From contig NZ_CP017705.1 in the NCBI RefSeq assembly GCF_002706795.1, positions 620,001 to 684,000 of the forward strand: 64,000 nt of DNA, given 5' to 3'. The notes beneath the pieces were generated by a model, which worked only from the letters and a program-made list of their open reading frames with translations, did not search any database and had not been told where the DNA came from. This document shows, piece after piece, positions 9,439 to 17,798 of the stretch. How positions within the stretch are numbered: the stretch's first letter is position 1; every line of letters starts with the position of its first letter. This stretch comes from Brevibacillus laterosporus DSM 25. GTDB taxonomy: Bacteria > Bacillota > Bacilli > Brevibacillales > Brevibacillaceae. Position numbers and translations under genes: made by a program.

Positions 9439-10323
9439 TCATCCTGCTGTGGACTTTAATACTTTAGATGGTAATTCTCTGCCCAATATTCTCTGAATAA
9501 ATTGACCAGCTTCTACCAGCTTATCTAATTGAATTCCGGTCTCATAACCCATTCCATGCAATAAGTACACAACATCTTCCGTGGAAATGTTGCCTGCGGC
9601 TCCGGGAGCATAAGGACATCCACCCAAACCACCAATCGAGCTATCAAACGTAGTAATTCCATGCTGTAGGGCCGCTACCACATTAGCGAGACCCGTTCCC
9701 CTTGTATCATGAAAGTGACCAGCGAACCGAGTAGCTCCCCACTCTTTTTCAAAAGCTACAAATACCTCGTGTACCTGACGCGGTGTTGCGACTCCAATGG
9801 TGTCCCCGATGGATAGCTGATATACACCCATAGCGAGAAGCCTCTCCACGACTCTCATACTTTCTGTCAAAGAAACCTCGCCCTCATAAGGACATCCAAA
9901 CACAGTTGAGATATAGCCTCGGACACGTAGTCCCATCCGCTGTGCCTCTTTCGCCACTTCTGCTAATACAGGATAGGTATCCTCTCGTGTTTTATTAATG
10001 TTCTTGAGATTGTGGGTTTCACTTGCCGACATGAAGATCGCTACCTCATCCACCTGATTCGCAGTGATTCGTTGTAGCCCCCTCAGATTGGGAGTCAGCA
10101 CACTATATTGCACACCATCTAGTCGGGGTACACCAGCAAGCACCTCTGTGGCATCGGACAATTGTGGAATCCATTTGGGATGCACAAGCGAGGTAGCTTC
10201 AATATGGCGAATTCCCGCTTGAGTCAGCTTCTTAATCAGCTCGATTTTATGTGTAGTACTGATGACCGCTTCTTCATTTTGTAACCCATCTCTCGGTCCT
10301 ACTTCATACACTGTAATCTGCAT
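9439..10323 (-). CDS. yngG: Hydroxymethylglutaryl-CoA lyase
   Basis: Splits HMG-CoA into acetyl-CoA and acetoacetate, the last step of leucine degradation. The 294-residue TIM barrel shows the N-terminal YEVGPRDGLQNE (Arg and Asp of the active site), the metal-binding GHFHDTRGTG, and the signature GGLGGCPYAPGA with the catalytic cysteine. Start ATG 10323 has a GGGGGGTGAG ribosome site. Immediately in front of that site lies a 20-base inverted repeat (10339-10358) that looks like a repressor operator, so this gene and the two after it may have their own control point inside the operon. Confidence 0.94.
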   Translation of the reverse strand: MQITVYEVGPRDGLQNEEAVISTTHKIELIKKLTQAGIRHIEATSLVHPKWIPQLSDATEVLAGVPRLDGVQYSVLTPNLRGLQRITANQVDEVAIFMSASETHNLKNINKTREDTYPVLAEVAKEAQRMGLRVRGYISTVFGCPYEGEVSLTESMRVVERLLAMGVYQLSIGDTIGVATPRQVHEVFVAFEKEWGATRFAGHFHDTRGTGLANVVAALQHGITTFDSSIGGLGGCPYAPGAAGNISTEDVVYLLHGMGYETGIQLDKLVEAGQFIQRILGRELPSKVLKSTAG

Positions 10324-10338
10324 ATGAACTCACCCCCC

Positions 10339-10358
10339 AACCGAACGATCGCTCAGTT
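10339..10358. promoter_or_regulatory. Putative TetR-type operator inside the yng-type operon
   Basis: A 20-base imperfect palindrome centred on CGATCG, with eight of ten base pairs symmetrical (AACYGARCGATCG half-site pattern). It occupies most of the 49-base gap between the biotin carrier gene and yngG. Size and symmetry resemble operators of TetR-family regulators of acyl-CoA catabolism. No regulator gene of this type is visible in the window. Confidence 0.45.
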
Positions 10359-10372
10359 TGTTTACAAAAAAA

Positions 10373-10585
10373 TTATTCTAGCTCTAGAAGTACGTCGCCC
10401 TCATTAACAAAATCTCCTACATTGACTTTAACAGTCGCTACTTTACCAGAAGATTCCGCTTGAATCGGCACTTCCATTTTCATGGATTCCAACATAACAA
10501 CGTCTGCTCCCGCACTTACCTCAGCTCCTGCTTGTGCCAATAATTGAATAACGGTCCCCGCCATACTTGCTGTTACTTGTTTCAT
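10373..10585 (-). CDS. yngHB: Biotin carrier protein of acyl-CoA carboxylase (YngHB type)
   Basis: A 70-residue single-domain biotinyl carrier. The canonical ESMKMEVPI motif carries the lysine to be biotinylated, near residue 36, and the flanking glycine-rich turns (GTVIQLLAQAGAEVSAG, VKVNVGDFVNEGD) fit the flattened barrel fold. It shuttles carboxybiotin between the biotin carboxylase upstream and the carboxyltransferase downstream. The ribosome site AAAGGAG overlaps the end of yngH and the genes are five bases apart, so translation is likely coupled. Confidence 0.93.
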   Translation of the reverse strand: MKQVTASMAGTVIQLLAQAGAEVSAGADVVMLESMKMEVPIQAESSGKVATVKVNVGDFVNEGDVLLELE

Positions 10586-10590
10586 CTCAT

Positions 10591-11937
10591 TTACACTCCT
10601 TTAGGTTCTCTCATTTGTTGGATAAAATGGGTGTCGTAGCAGCCCTTTCGAAAGGCTGGTTGTGCTAAAAGATCCTGTAAAAACGGAAGATTGGTCTTTA
10701 AACCTTCAATTTTATAGTTCTCCACCGCTTGCTGTGCTAGAAAAACCGCTTGTTCGCGTGTCTCACCTGATACGATCAGCTTAGCGATCATGGGATCATA
10801 AAACGGAGTCACAATCGTACCAGCCTCCACTGCATCATCAATACGAACGCTTTCCATCTGTGGTACGTCATAGACGGTAATCGTACCCGGTGATGGAAAA
10901 AAGGTAACAGGGTCTTCCGCATAAATTCTCAATTCTATTGCATGTCGTTTTGCTTTAACCTCTTCCTGTGTAAAAAATAACGCTTCACCCCGTGCAATGC
11001 GGAGTTGCCATTCAACTAAATCAATCCCGATCATTTCTTCTGTTACAGGATGCTCCACTTGCAAACGAGTGTTCATTTCAAGAAAGTAAAAATTGCGATC
11101 CCCATCCATGATAAATTCAACAGTTCCGGCACCAGTATATCCAACCGCCTCGGCTGCTGTTATGGCCATGGCACACACACTAGCCCGCGTCTTTTCATCT
11201 AAAAACGGTGACGGACTTTCTTCAACAACCTTCTGATGTCGACGTTGAATAGAACATTCACGTTCTAACAAGTGTAGCGTTGTTCCTTTTTGATCTGCTA
11301 CTATTTGCACTTCAATGTGATGCGGCTGTTCAATGTAACGTTCCAAAAACATCGTATCATTTCCGAAATAAGCTTTTGCGCGTCCTTTAGCGGAAAGGAA
11401 AGCTTGACGCATCTCATCATCACCGTGGCATACCTGCATACCTATGCCTCCGCCCCCTGCACTTGCTTTAAGCATGAGCGGATATCCAATTGATGCCGCT
11501 AATCGTACAGCATCCTCTGCTGTTTCCAGATGGTCTTCAATACCTGGAACAACAGGTACTCCTGCACTACGCATGAGTTGTCTAGCTTTTACCTTATCTC
11601 CCATTTGCTCGATAACAGATGCAGATGGACCAATAAAGAGCAAGCCCTCTTGTTCACATCGCTTTGCAAACTCACTATTTTCAGAGAGTAGTCCATAGCC
11701 AGGGTGGATAGCATCCGCACCTGCTTCCCTAGCGGCTTTCAGAACCGCCTCCATATTTAAATAGCTTTGTGGTACCGGTGGTGGTCCAATTCGAATCGCT
11801 TCATCTGCTTCTTTGACAAATAAAGCTTCTTGGTCAGCATCGGAATATACAGCTACAGTTGCTATCCCCATCTGTTTGCAAGTACGTATGATTCGTCTTG
11901 CAATTTCTCCCCGATTGGCGATACAAACTTTTTTCAC
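10591..11937 (-). CDS. yngH: Biotin carboxylase subunit (YngH type)
   Basis: ATP-dependent carboxylation of biotin, first gene of the leucine/acyl-CoA operon. The 448-residue protein has the biotin carboxylase N-domain (CIANRGEIARRIIRTC), an ATP-grasp domain with the glycine loop KASAGGGGIGMQ, the active-site stretch EFIMDGDRNFYFLEMNTRLQVEHPVTE, and the C-terminal domain with RIYAEDP. It lacks a fused carrier domain, which is encoded by the next gene. The start is GTG at 11937 with AAGGAGG eight bases upstream. B. subtilis has yngI and yngJ (acyl-CoA ligase and dehydrogenase) next to this gene; they are absent here. Confidence 0.94.
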   Translation of the reverse strand: MKKVCIANRGEIARRIIRTCKQMGIATVAVYSDADQEALFVKEADEAIRIGPPPVPQSYLNMEAVLKAAREAGADAIHPGYGLLSENSEFAKRCEQEGLLFIGPSASVIEQMGDKVKARQLMRSAGVPVVPGIEDHLETAEDAVRLAASIGYPLMLKASAGGGGIGMQVCHGDDEMRQAFLSAKGRAKAYFGNDTMFLERYIEQPHHIEVQIVADQKGTTLHLLERECSIQRRHQKVVEESPSPFLDEKTRASVCAMAITAAEAVGYTGAGTVEFIMDGDRNFYFLEMNTRLQVEHPVTEEMIGIDLVEWQLRIARGEALFFTQEEVKAKRHAIELRIYAEDPVTFFPSPGTITVYDVPQMESVRIDDAVEAGTIVTPFYDPMIAKLIVSGETREQAVFLAQQAVENYKIEGLKTNLPFLQDLLAQPAFRKGCYDTHFIQQMREPKGV

Positions 11938-12140
11938 GACCTCACCCTCCTTTTTGCAAAAAATTAGTCTCTTCTTTATTTTGCCACTAATTCGTCAATT
12001 GTTCTAGATGTCAGCTAAAATTTTTTCATAAAACCAAATATTTCATCAAAGCACACTTATCAGTATTCATATTAAGCATTTTTGAGTAATCAAGTGTATA
12101 ATAAAAAAGCAGATGTTATTTTTGAAAGGGGGCCATATAA

Positions 12141-12608
12141 ATGTATGAAGTAGTACGCTTGCATATTAATTACAAAACATTGGAAGAGTTCCAAAAATTC
12201 CGTGAGTTTGGTCTTGAAGAGCTGTCCATGAAAGAAGATTTGCAAGCCAATATTATCGAAAACGACTCTGAATCTCCCTTCTACGGGATTTATCATGAAG
12301 ATCGTCTAGTTGCCCGCATGAGTCTATACAAAATTGACGCAAAATACGATCGTTATTTTCAACCCCAACAAGATTATTTTGAACTATGGAAACTAGAAGT
12401 ATTACCAGAATATCGAAACAATGATTACGGAACCGCACTAGTCAACCATGCCAAGAGCTTTGGTTTACCAATTAAAACCAGCTCGCGTTGTAGAGCAGAT
12501 CAATTCTGGACAAAAATGGGATTCTTCCCTGTAAAATATAACCCGGTTCGCGATAGAGGAGAAAATCCCTACGTCTGGTTACCTACCACGGTAGGTTTGC
12601 AAGATTAA
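12141..12608 (+). CDS. ylbP: GNAT-family N-acetyltransferase (YlbP)
   Basis: A 155-residue protein matching YlbP of B. subtilis in length and setting: it sits between the RsfA-type regulator gene (ylbO) and, across the inserted operon, panE (ylbQ). The acetyl-CoA binding region is recognisable in LEVLPEYRNNDYGTALVNHAKSF and the C-terminal strand WTKMGFFPVK. Its substrate is unknown. Start ATG 12141 follows AAAGGGGG, and a TATAAT-like hexamer lies at 12097-12102. It ends in a strong terminator. Confidence 0.85.
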   Translation: MYEVVRLHINYKTLEEFQKFREFGLEELSMKEDLQANIIENDSESPFYGIYHEDRLVARMSLYKIDAKYDRYFQPQQDYFELWKLEVLPEYRNNDYGTALVNHAKSFGLPIKTSSRCRADQFWTKMGFFPVKYNPVRDRGENPYVWLPTTVGLQD

Positions 12609-12638
12609 CTTTTCTTATTTATGAAATACCTGTGAGTA

Positions 12639-12669
12639 AGCTGACGCATTCTAGTGTCAGCTCTTTTTG
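12639..12669 (+). terminator. Terminator of ylbP
   Basis: Stem AGCTGAC (12639-12645) / GTCAGCT (12656-12662) followed by CTTTTTG. It directly abuts the terminator of the opposing gene, and the shared CTTTTTGTATGTACAAAAAG between them is itself a palindrome. Confidence 0.85.
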
Positions 12670-12675
12670 TATGTA

Positions 12676-12705
12676 CAAAAAGAGCGATCCCCTTCAGGAC
12701 CGCTC
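12676..12705 (-). terminator. Terminator of the RsfA-type gene
   Basis: GAGCG / CGCTC arms (12682-12686 and 12701-12705) with further inner pairing, followed by Ts on the minus strand. Confidence 0.75.
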
Positions 12706-12724
12706 ATCCACATACTTTTATCGA

Positions 12725-13486
12725 TTATTCAATTCGCTCTAGGTTGCCATTTGAATCCATTTTAAAGACCGGCTTGGATGATTCCTCTTCTTTTAAAAAT
12801 GCCAATCGTCTTGCACGATCCATAATTTGCAACAAAGCTTTATAGTCGTTGTTTACCCCAATATGGTCCTCTAAATTTTTTCTTAGCTGTAGATTATGCT
12901 CTTTTAAATCTTTTATTTCTCGCTCACGTTGTTCCAATTCCCGTTCTAACTGCTTAGATCGGCGAACAATATCTTTATACCCCTGTAACAGTCTGATAGC
13001 GGATTCCACCTGCTGTTCCTCGCCCATCACTCTGGACGTCTCTATAGCCTGTGTGAACGTAGGTATTGGCATGGCTACAGCTGGCTTGATTTCCTGAACC
13101 TGAGCAGTGCTTTCGTGTAGATGAAGCTGTTGAGAAATAATGGAATCCAACATCGGTTCACTCTTTTGCTTTTCACGTAACTCTGGTGCACTACCTTCTA
13201 TGGGGTCAGCTGATATCTTGTTATCCAAACGGATTTCGGGCTGGATTCGTCCCAGCTTTTTCATTTGCTGACGCTGCGCTTTAGCTATAGAAATCGCAGC
13301 ATCATACTGCTTGCGCACAGTACTATTCCAACGAAACCCGCAGGCGGCGGAGGTCCGTCCCAGCCGCTGTCCTACTTCTTCAAAAGCTGCCAACTGGGTA
13401 CCACCCTCGCGTATATGGCGGAGCGTTACTTCTGCGAGTACCAGATCATCATCTTCTGTCCAAGCATCTTGTCTTGAAGCTACCAT
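12725..13486 (-). CDS. ylbO: RsfA-family prespore-type transcriptional regulator (YlbO)
   Basis: A 253-residue DNA-binding protein of the RsfA/YlbO family, which in Bacillus act on forespore gene expression during sporulation. The N-terminal 65 residues form a Myb/SANT-like helix-turn-helix with the conserved tryptophan spacing (AWTEDDDLVLAEVTLRHI ... GFRWNSTVRKQY); the C-terminal half is a coiled coil (RRSKQLERELEQREREIKDLKE in part). Start ATG 13486 has GGGAGGG. Whether it is expressed from a sporulation sigma factor cannot be read reliably from the upstream sequence. Synteny with ylbP and panE supports the name. Confidence 0.88.
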   Translation of the reverse strand: MVASRQDAWTEDDDLVLAEVTLRHIREGGTQLAAFEEVGQRLGRTSAACGFRWNSTVRKQYDAAISIAKAQRQQMKKLGRIQPEIRLDNKISADPIEGSAPELREKQKSEPMLDSIISQQLHLHESTAQVQEIKPAVAMPIPTFTQAIETSRVMGEEQQVESAIRLLQGYKDIVRRSKQLERELEQREREIKDLKEHNLQLRKNLEDHIGVNNDYKALLQIMDRARRLAFLKEEESSKPVFKMDSNGNLERIE

Positions 13487-13627
13487 ATATAAAGTCCCTC
13501 CCGTTAACTGATAAGAACGATGTAGTTCATTCTATGCTTTTCCCTACTCTTGTAGAATAACAATTACTAGAAAAAAGTATCCCCAAGCTGGCTGTTCTTT
13601 AAACGGGAGTAAATCTACTTAACCTAG

Positions 13628-14389
13628 CTACTTACCTTTACGAAAGAATGTTTGTATATACTGAAGGTGTTCTTTGCTTCCCCATAACGTCGCACATTGT
13701 TCAAGCTCCAATTGAATCGATTCTTGTAAGGATACACCTTTTTTCTTCCAAGTTAGCATGTTCATATAAGCTGAAATACTCTTCAATGGCTGCTTAGCAA
13801 TCGCTGCTGCGAATTCTAATGTCTTCTCTCTAAGCTTGTCCGCCTGATACACACCTTCCACTAACCCTATCTGTAGGGCTTCCTGAGGTCCGAGCTTCTC
13901 TCCAGTTAACAGTAACCGCAATGCGATAGATTCTGGCATTTTCGCAAAAAGACGACTACCACCTCCAAAGCCCGTGGTAATATGCATATGAATTTGAACA
14001 AAGCGAAAGACAGCCTGATCACTCATGAAGCGAAAATGACAAGCGCAGGCAAATTCAGCTCCACCACCGATAGCTGGACCATTTACCATCGCAATGGTTG
14101 GTTTACAAAAGGAATCGATTCTTGTTAATAATTGCTCAGCTTTCTGTAATAAAGGCAGGGAGTCAGCTCCCTTAACAGCACCAAATTGATGTAAATCACC
14201 ACCAGATACAAATGCGCTACCTTCTCCAGTAAACAAGATCACCTTTATGGAATCATCTTTTTCACAACTCGTAAGAGCATCCTGCAATTCATCCATCATC
14301 TCTAGGCTTAAAGCATTACGTACATGCGGACGATTGCAGATAATCTCGGCAATACCATTCTGCTTATGTACTAAGATGTTTTGGTACAC
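13628..14389 (-). CDS. Enoyl-CoA hydratase/isomerase family protein
   Basis: A 253-residue crotonase-fold protein. Oxyanion-hole regions are GSAFVSGGDLHQF and GPAIGGGAEFACACH; the second hydratase glutamate expected later is replaced in the sequence HITTGFGGGSRLF, so classical hydration is doubtful and isomerase, hydrolase or another crotonase reaction is possible. I start at the GTG at 14389 because AAGGGAG lies eight bases before it; the longer ATG at 14419 has no ribosome site. It lies alone, not joined to the yng-type operon. B. subtilis has several such orphan crotonases. Confidence 0.82.
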   Translation of the reverse strand: MYQNILVHKQNGIAEIICNRPHVRNALSLEMMDELQDALTSCEKDDSIKVILFTGEGSAFVSGGDLHQFGAVKGADSLPLLQKAEQLLTRIDSFCKPTIAMVNGPAIGGGAEFACACHFRFMSDQAVFRFVQIHMHITTGFGGGSRLFAKMPESIALRLLLTGEKLGPQEALQIGLVEGVYQADKLREKTLEFAAAIAKQPLKSISAYMNMLTWKKKGVSLQESIQLELEQCATLWGSKEHLQYIQTFFRKGK

Positions 14390-14577
14390 GATAAACACTC
14401 CCTTCGCAACTGTTTCCATTGTAGTATGGACAAGGTCGTCGCGAAAACCCGTTTCCCTTTATATTTAGGTAGAATCAATGATTTTTTAACATTTTCACTT
14501 GTTGTTAGTACTAGCAAGTACTAACATGATCGTCATGGCTTTTCTATTTTTGATATACAACAAATTTTATATACAAC

Positions 14578-14651
14578 AAAAAAACGTCCACGCGTACAGG
14601 CTTGCTTGCAAATGTGCTGGAAAGCAGTTCAAGGCCTGTTACAATGTGGAC
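14578..14651 (-). terminator. Long multi-part hairpin terminator downstream of mgsR
   Basis: On the minus strand, arms GTCCAC (14646-14651) and GTGGAC (14586-14591) enclose a second pair, ACAGGC / GCCTGT (14596-14601 with 14634-14639), and then a run of seven Ts follows. It lies 56 bases past the mgsR stop. The stem is far longer than a normal terminator, so part of it may be a separate RNA structure. Confidence 0.6.
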
Positions 14652-14706
14652 ATTCTTTTGATAAATGATAAAATAGCGGTAAATCCAATTAGTTACTCAA
14701 TTCCTT

Positions 14707-15087
14707 TTATAGAAAAAATTCTTTCATAGCTGATTGGTTGTAGCCAACAATTAGATGCTCACCGTCCGTTAAGATAGGACGCTTCAATAATGCAGGGTCT
14801 TCACTCAACATTTCTAAAAGTTCAGATACGGTCATGTCATTAATATCCATGTCCAAATCTTTAAATTTCTGACTGCGAGTCGATAACAATTCATCCAAAC
14901 CGCTTGACGTCATCTTAGCTATTTCCAAAAGTTCGCGCACGCTTGGTGGGTTTTTGAACAGGTGACGTTCTTCGTAATTCACTCCGTTTTCAGCCAACCA
15001 CGCTTTCGCTTTACGACAGGATGTGCAGCTCGGATATGTAAAAAATGTCAGCGTACCGAGATTTGCATCTTTCATAGCTGTTGCCAT
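14707..15087 (-). CDS. mgsR: Spx/MgsR-family regulator
   Basis: A 127-residue thioredoxin-fold transcription regulator of the Spx/MgsR/ArsC group, which binds RNA polymerase alpha subunit under stress. The redox switch CTSC is in TYPSCTSCRKAK, and the C-terminal part has LLKRPILTDGEHLIVGYN with the Arg-Pro-Ile seen in the family. The sequence looks closest to MgsR (YqgZ) rather than Spx, and DUF2626 (yqgY) and yqgX nearby agree with this. I use the ATG at 15087 with GGAGG at eight bases; the frame extends further upstream without a site. A SigB-type promoter, as known for mgsR, was not identified. Confidence 0.87.
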   Translation of the reverse strand: MATAMKDANLGTLTFFTYPSCTSCRKAKAWLAENGVNYEERHLFKNPPSVRELLEIAKMTSSGLDELLSTRSQKFKDLDMDINDMTVSELLEMLSEDPALLKRPILTDGEHLIVGYNQSAMKEFFL

Positions 15088-15318
15088 ATTGCATTCCTCC
15101 ATATAATAAATATCTAATGGGTAATATACATGTATTGATAAAGTCACTTTACTTTATATAGTAGATTCTAGTCCTTCATTAAACACTATGTCAATAGTAT
15201 TTAATATAAAATCTTAATAAAAATTATTTACAAATCAAAGATATATAACAGAAGCTTAACAATTCACTAGAAATGGGCTACACTATAAGACGAATGTTTT
15301 TGAAAGGGGGGATTTTTA

Positions 15319-16027
15319 ATGGAAAAGGCGCAAAAATTAACCAGCGCCCTCGCAGACCCCACACGTTTTTCTATCTATCAATATGTAACCGATTCAAGCA
15401 AACCTGTAACAGTTCATGAAGTGGCGGAACAGTTCTCCATTCACCCTAACGTAGCTCGTCTGCATTTGACTAAATTGGAAGACGTTCAATTACTCCAATC
15501 TCAACTGGACAAAAGTGGAAAGGGCGGAAGACCTAGTCGACTTTACTCGATTTCGGAAGAGGTTGTCAGCCTGCAATTTCCTCCAAGAGACTATCAGCTT
15601 TTGGCAGACATTGCTATTGAATCGCTCCTTTCCTTGGGGGTAGCAGGACAGGAAGCTTTAGTTACGATGGGAAAACGCTTTGGGTCTAGAAGCGGCTAAG
15701 CGCGCTCAGGACAAAAACAAACTGACTCCTTCACGTACACTGGAAGACAAAATGGATTGTATCTATCGAATTGCTTTAGCACAGGGTTTGCGTCCTCAGT
15801 TTGAAGTAACAGATGATCAACGAGTACGTTTCCGCGTATTTAACTGTACTTTTTCAGAAATTGCCAAAAAACATCCAGCAAACATCTGCAAAATGCATCA
15901 CGCCATGCTAGAAGGTATTTTCCAAGCCTACTTTGGGGATATTGAACTGATACCTGAAACATCGATGATTGGTGGATGCGAGTCATGTAATTATGTAATC
16001 GCTAATCTAAAAGAGCACCTGACATAA
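15319..16027 (+). pseudogene. HTH regulator with Cys-rich C-terminal domain, split by a one-base frameshift
   Basis: Two adjoining frames encode one protein of about 235 residues. The first (from ATG 15319) has a winged helix-turn-helix of ArsR/DeoR type (ALADPTRFSIYQYVT, HPNVARLHLTKLE); the second carries the C-terminal domain with four conserved-looking cysteines (FNCTF, NICKMHH, GGCESC) as in metal- or Fe-S-sensing regulators such as SufR. Removing one G from the GGG at 15682-15684 restores a continuous ...KRFGLEAAKRAQ... reading. As it stands, translation ends at a TAA shortly afterwards. The gene could be truly inactivated, phase-variable, or a sequencing error; programmed frameshifting is less likely. 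AAAGGGGGG precedes the start. Confidence 0.8.
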
Positions 16028-16046
16028 TTCTGTCAAACCTCAACCG

Positions 16047-16075
16047 TTTACACTGCTTGACATGTCCTATATAAT
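16047..16075 (+). promoter_or_regulatory. SigA-type promoter of the DUF2626 gene
   Basis: TTTACA (16047-16052), a 17-base spacer and TATAAT (16070-16075), about 46 bases before the start codon. Confidence 0.75.
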
Positions 16076-16121
16076 GAAAACGACAATCTTTTCAAAAAGT
16101 TCTGCCAAAGGGGGGATACAT

Positions 16122-16394
16122 ATGGATCGTATGTTTCGCGTACTTAGCTTCTGGACACTAATGATCGCTATTATGGCCTTCTGGGGTCAATTATTCCCGA
16201 TGTCATTGTTGTTCTTCGGATTGACTGCTATTTTCCTGGCCCTTGGTTATATGCGTCTCACGGAAAGAACCTATTTGAATCTTTTCTTCTGTTTTATGTT
16301 TGTTTCATTTGTGGGATTTACGTATTACACGTTCTACGGAATGCCACCAGCATCTGCAGGAGGAGAACATTCTTTCCTGCACTTATTAATGTAA
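16122..16394 (+). CDS. yqgY: DUF2626 family membrane protein (YqgY)
   Basis: A 90-residue membrane protein of the DUF2626 family. Two or three hydrophobic helices are visible (residues about 9-27, 28-45 and 57-74), and the conserved opening MDRMFRVLSFWTLMIAIMAF is present in shape. The function is unknown. The ATG at 16122 follows AAAGGGGGG; the frame runs further upstream but overlaps the promoter. The neighbourhood of mgsR (yqgZ) and yqgX matches B. subtilis yqgX-yqgY-yqgZ, although other genes are interleaved here. Confidence 0.87.
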   Translation: MDRMFRVLSFWTLMIAIMAFWGQLFPMSLLFFGLTAIFLALGYMRLTERTYLNLFFCFMFVSFVGFTYYTFYGMPPASAGGEHSFLHLLM

Positions 16395-16415
16395 TAGTAG
16401 TTATGAAACGGCAAA

Positions 16416-16446
16416 GAGCGAATCCCTTAACGGAATTCGCTTTTTT
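16416..16446 (+). terminator. Terminator of the DUF2626 gene
   Basis: GCGAAT (16418-16423) / ATTCGC (16435-16440) with inner CC/GG pairing, followed by six Ts. Confidence 0.85.
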
Positions 16447-16484
16447 GTTTGTCCCACTACCTTTCCCGCGTTCATTTTCTTTAT

Positions 16485-17672
16485 CTATTTGTCCAGTTTC
16501 TCCTGAATCAGGACTCGAAATAACCCCCCCAAGCCGCTAGGTAAAATTAACTGTTGGATGGCTCTATTTCGCTTCATTGCTACACTTGTAAAAGGATCAG
16601 TATCTTGATGAGCCTGAGCCTTTTCTAAGATACCATTTGCAAGTAAAAATTGATCTTGACGTGTAAACGATTTTGTAACAAGTCCTACACGATCTCCGCA
16701 CTCCATCAATCTGCTAAAATTAACATGTGCGGTTATATCCTGTTCTCCTATCCGCTCTAAATACTCTTCATTCATCTGATGCTGATAGTAGCAAGCAAGC
16801 GTTCCATTTTTGCGACTAGGATGATACAAATCTTCTGCTGAATCCCCGTAGTCAATACTAACCACTCGCCCACGCTCTAGCATGCTACTCAAGGCGTCCA
16901 TCACCTCGCTTACCCCTGCCTGTACTTCTATCCGCATCCCATCTGGTAATCCTTTTGGAAGTCCTTTTATGATAGCAGTTATTTCTGACGATACCTCGGG
17001 CATATATCCTTCAAGAAAAATAACAGATTGAGCTTCGTCTGAATCTGCTACCTCCACGGTATTCGATGCGGGTGAGATATAACTTTTTTTCTTTTTCGTT
17101 TCCATTTCCTGCTCGAAGCCAATGCCTATCTCATACCATTCGCCACGTGCTTTTTCTACTAAATGGACCGGGAATGCATCAAAATATTCATTTGAGAAAA
17201 TGACACCCTGAAATCGTTCATTTTTGGCCGCCTCCTCTACAGTTTTGTACCACATTTTTGGAAGCGAAAAAGATTGTAGACTCTCTTTTTGTATGTGAGC
17301 ATGATACGGACTTATTTCTACCATAATTACTCTTAGTCTCGCATATAATTGAGCATCTACCTCTCTGATTCTGGTCAAAATCTGTTGCATTAAGCTCCCT
17401 GTTCCTCCCCCCACTTCCATCAACACGGGGTTACTAAATTCGTTCTGTTTTAAAAATAGGAGAATAGAATCAGATAATGTCTCACCAAAGATGTCACCAA
17501 CCTGAGAACTAGTATAAAAGTCCCCTTTTTTACCTACCTTGTTTCTCTGTTTCATGTAATAGCCAAATTCTTGATGATATAAACAAATAGCCATGAATTC
17601 AACAAATCGAATCATTTTATTCTTCTGATTTTTCATTTCTTTGCATAGATATTTTCTTAGTTCTGATGTCAT
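16485..17672 (-). CDS. MidA/NDUFAF7-type SAM-dependent methyltransferase
   Basis: A 395-residue class I methyltransferase of the DUF185 (MidA) family; the eukaryotic members methylate an arginine in respiratory complex I, the bacterial target is not known. The N-terminal signature (RFVEFMAICLYHQEFGYY, then GDFYTSSQVGDIFGE) and the SAM-binding motif MEVGGGTGSLMQQIL are clear, followed by FSNEYFDAFPVH and the VSIDYGD segment. Start ATG 17672 has GAAGGGG ten bases upstream. It faces DUF2626 across a terminator and diverges from the lipoprotein operon at 17.8 kb. Confidence 0.88.
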   Translation of the reverse strand: MTSELRKYLCKEMKNQKNKMIRFVEFMAICLYHQEFGYYMKQRNKVGKKGDFYTSSQVGDIFGETLSDSILLFLKQNEFSNPVLMEVGGGTGSLMQQILTRIREVDAQLYARLRVIMVEISPYHAHIQKESLQSFSLPKMWYKTVEEAAKNERFQGVIFSNEYFDAFPVHLVEKARGEWYEIGIGFEQEMETKKKKSYISPASNTVEVADSDEAQSVIFLEGYMPEVSSEITAIIKGLPKGLPDGMRIEVQAGVSEVMDALSSMLERGRVVSIDYGDSAEDLYHPSRKNGTLACYYQHQMNEEYLERIGEQDITAHVNFSRLMECGDRVGLVTKSFTRQDQFLLANGILEKAQAHQDTDPFTSVAMKRNRAIQQLILPSGLGGLFRVLIQEKLDK

Positions 17673-17798
17673 GGATTTGCAACCCCTTCAACTACAAATA
17701 AATTCGTTAAAAATGAGACAACGTTTTTTTTTACACACAAACGAGTCAAGAACGTCTATAATGGTAGAGGTATTATGCAAAAATTTAGGAGGTTTATG

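Noticed and set aside
14499-14729. 76-residue plus-strand frame
   Set aside because: Overlaps the terminator hairpin of mgsR, has no ribosome site and its composition is not protein-like.
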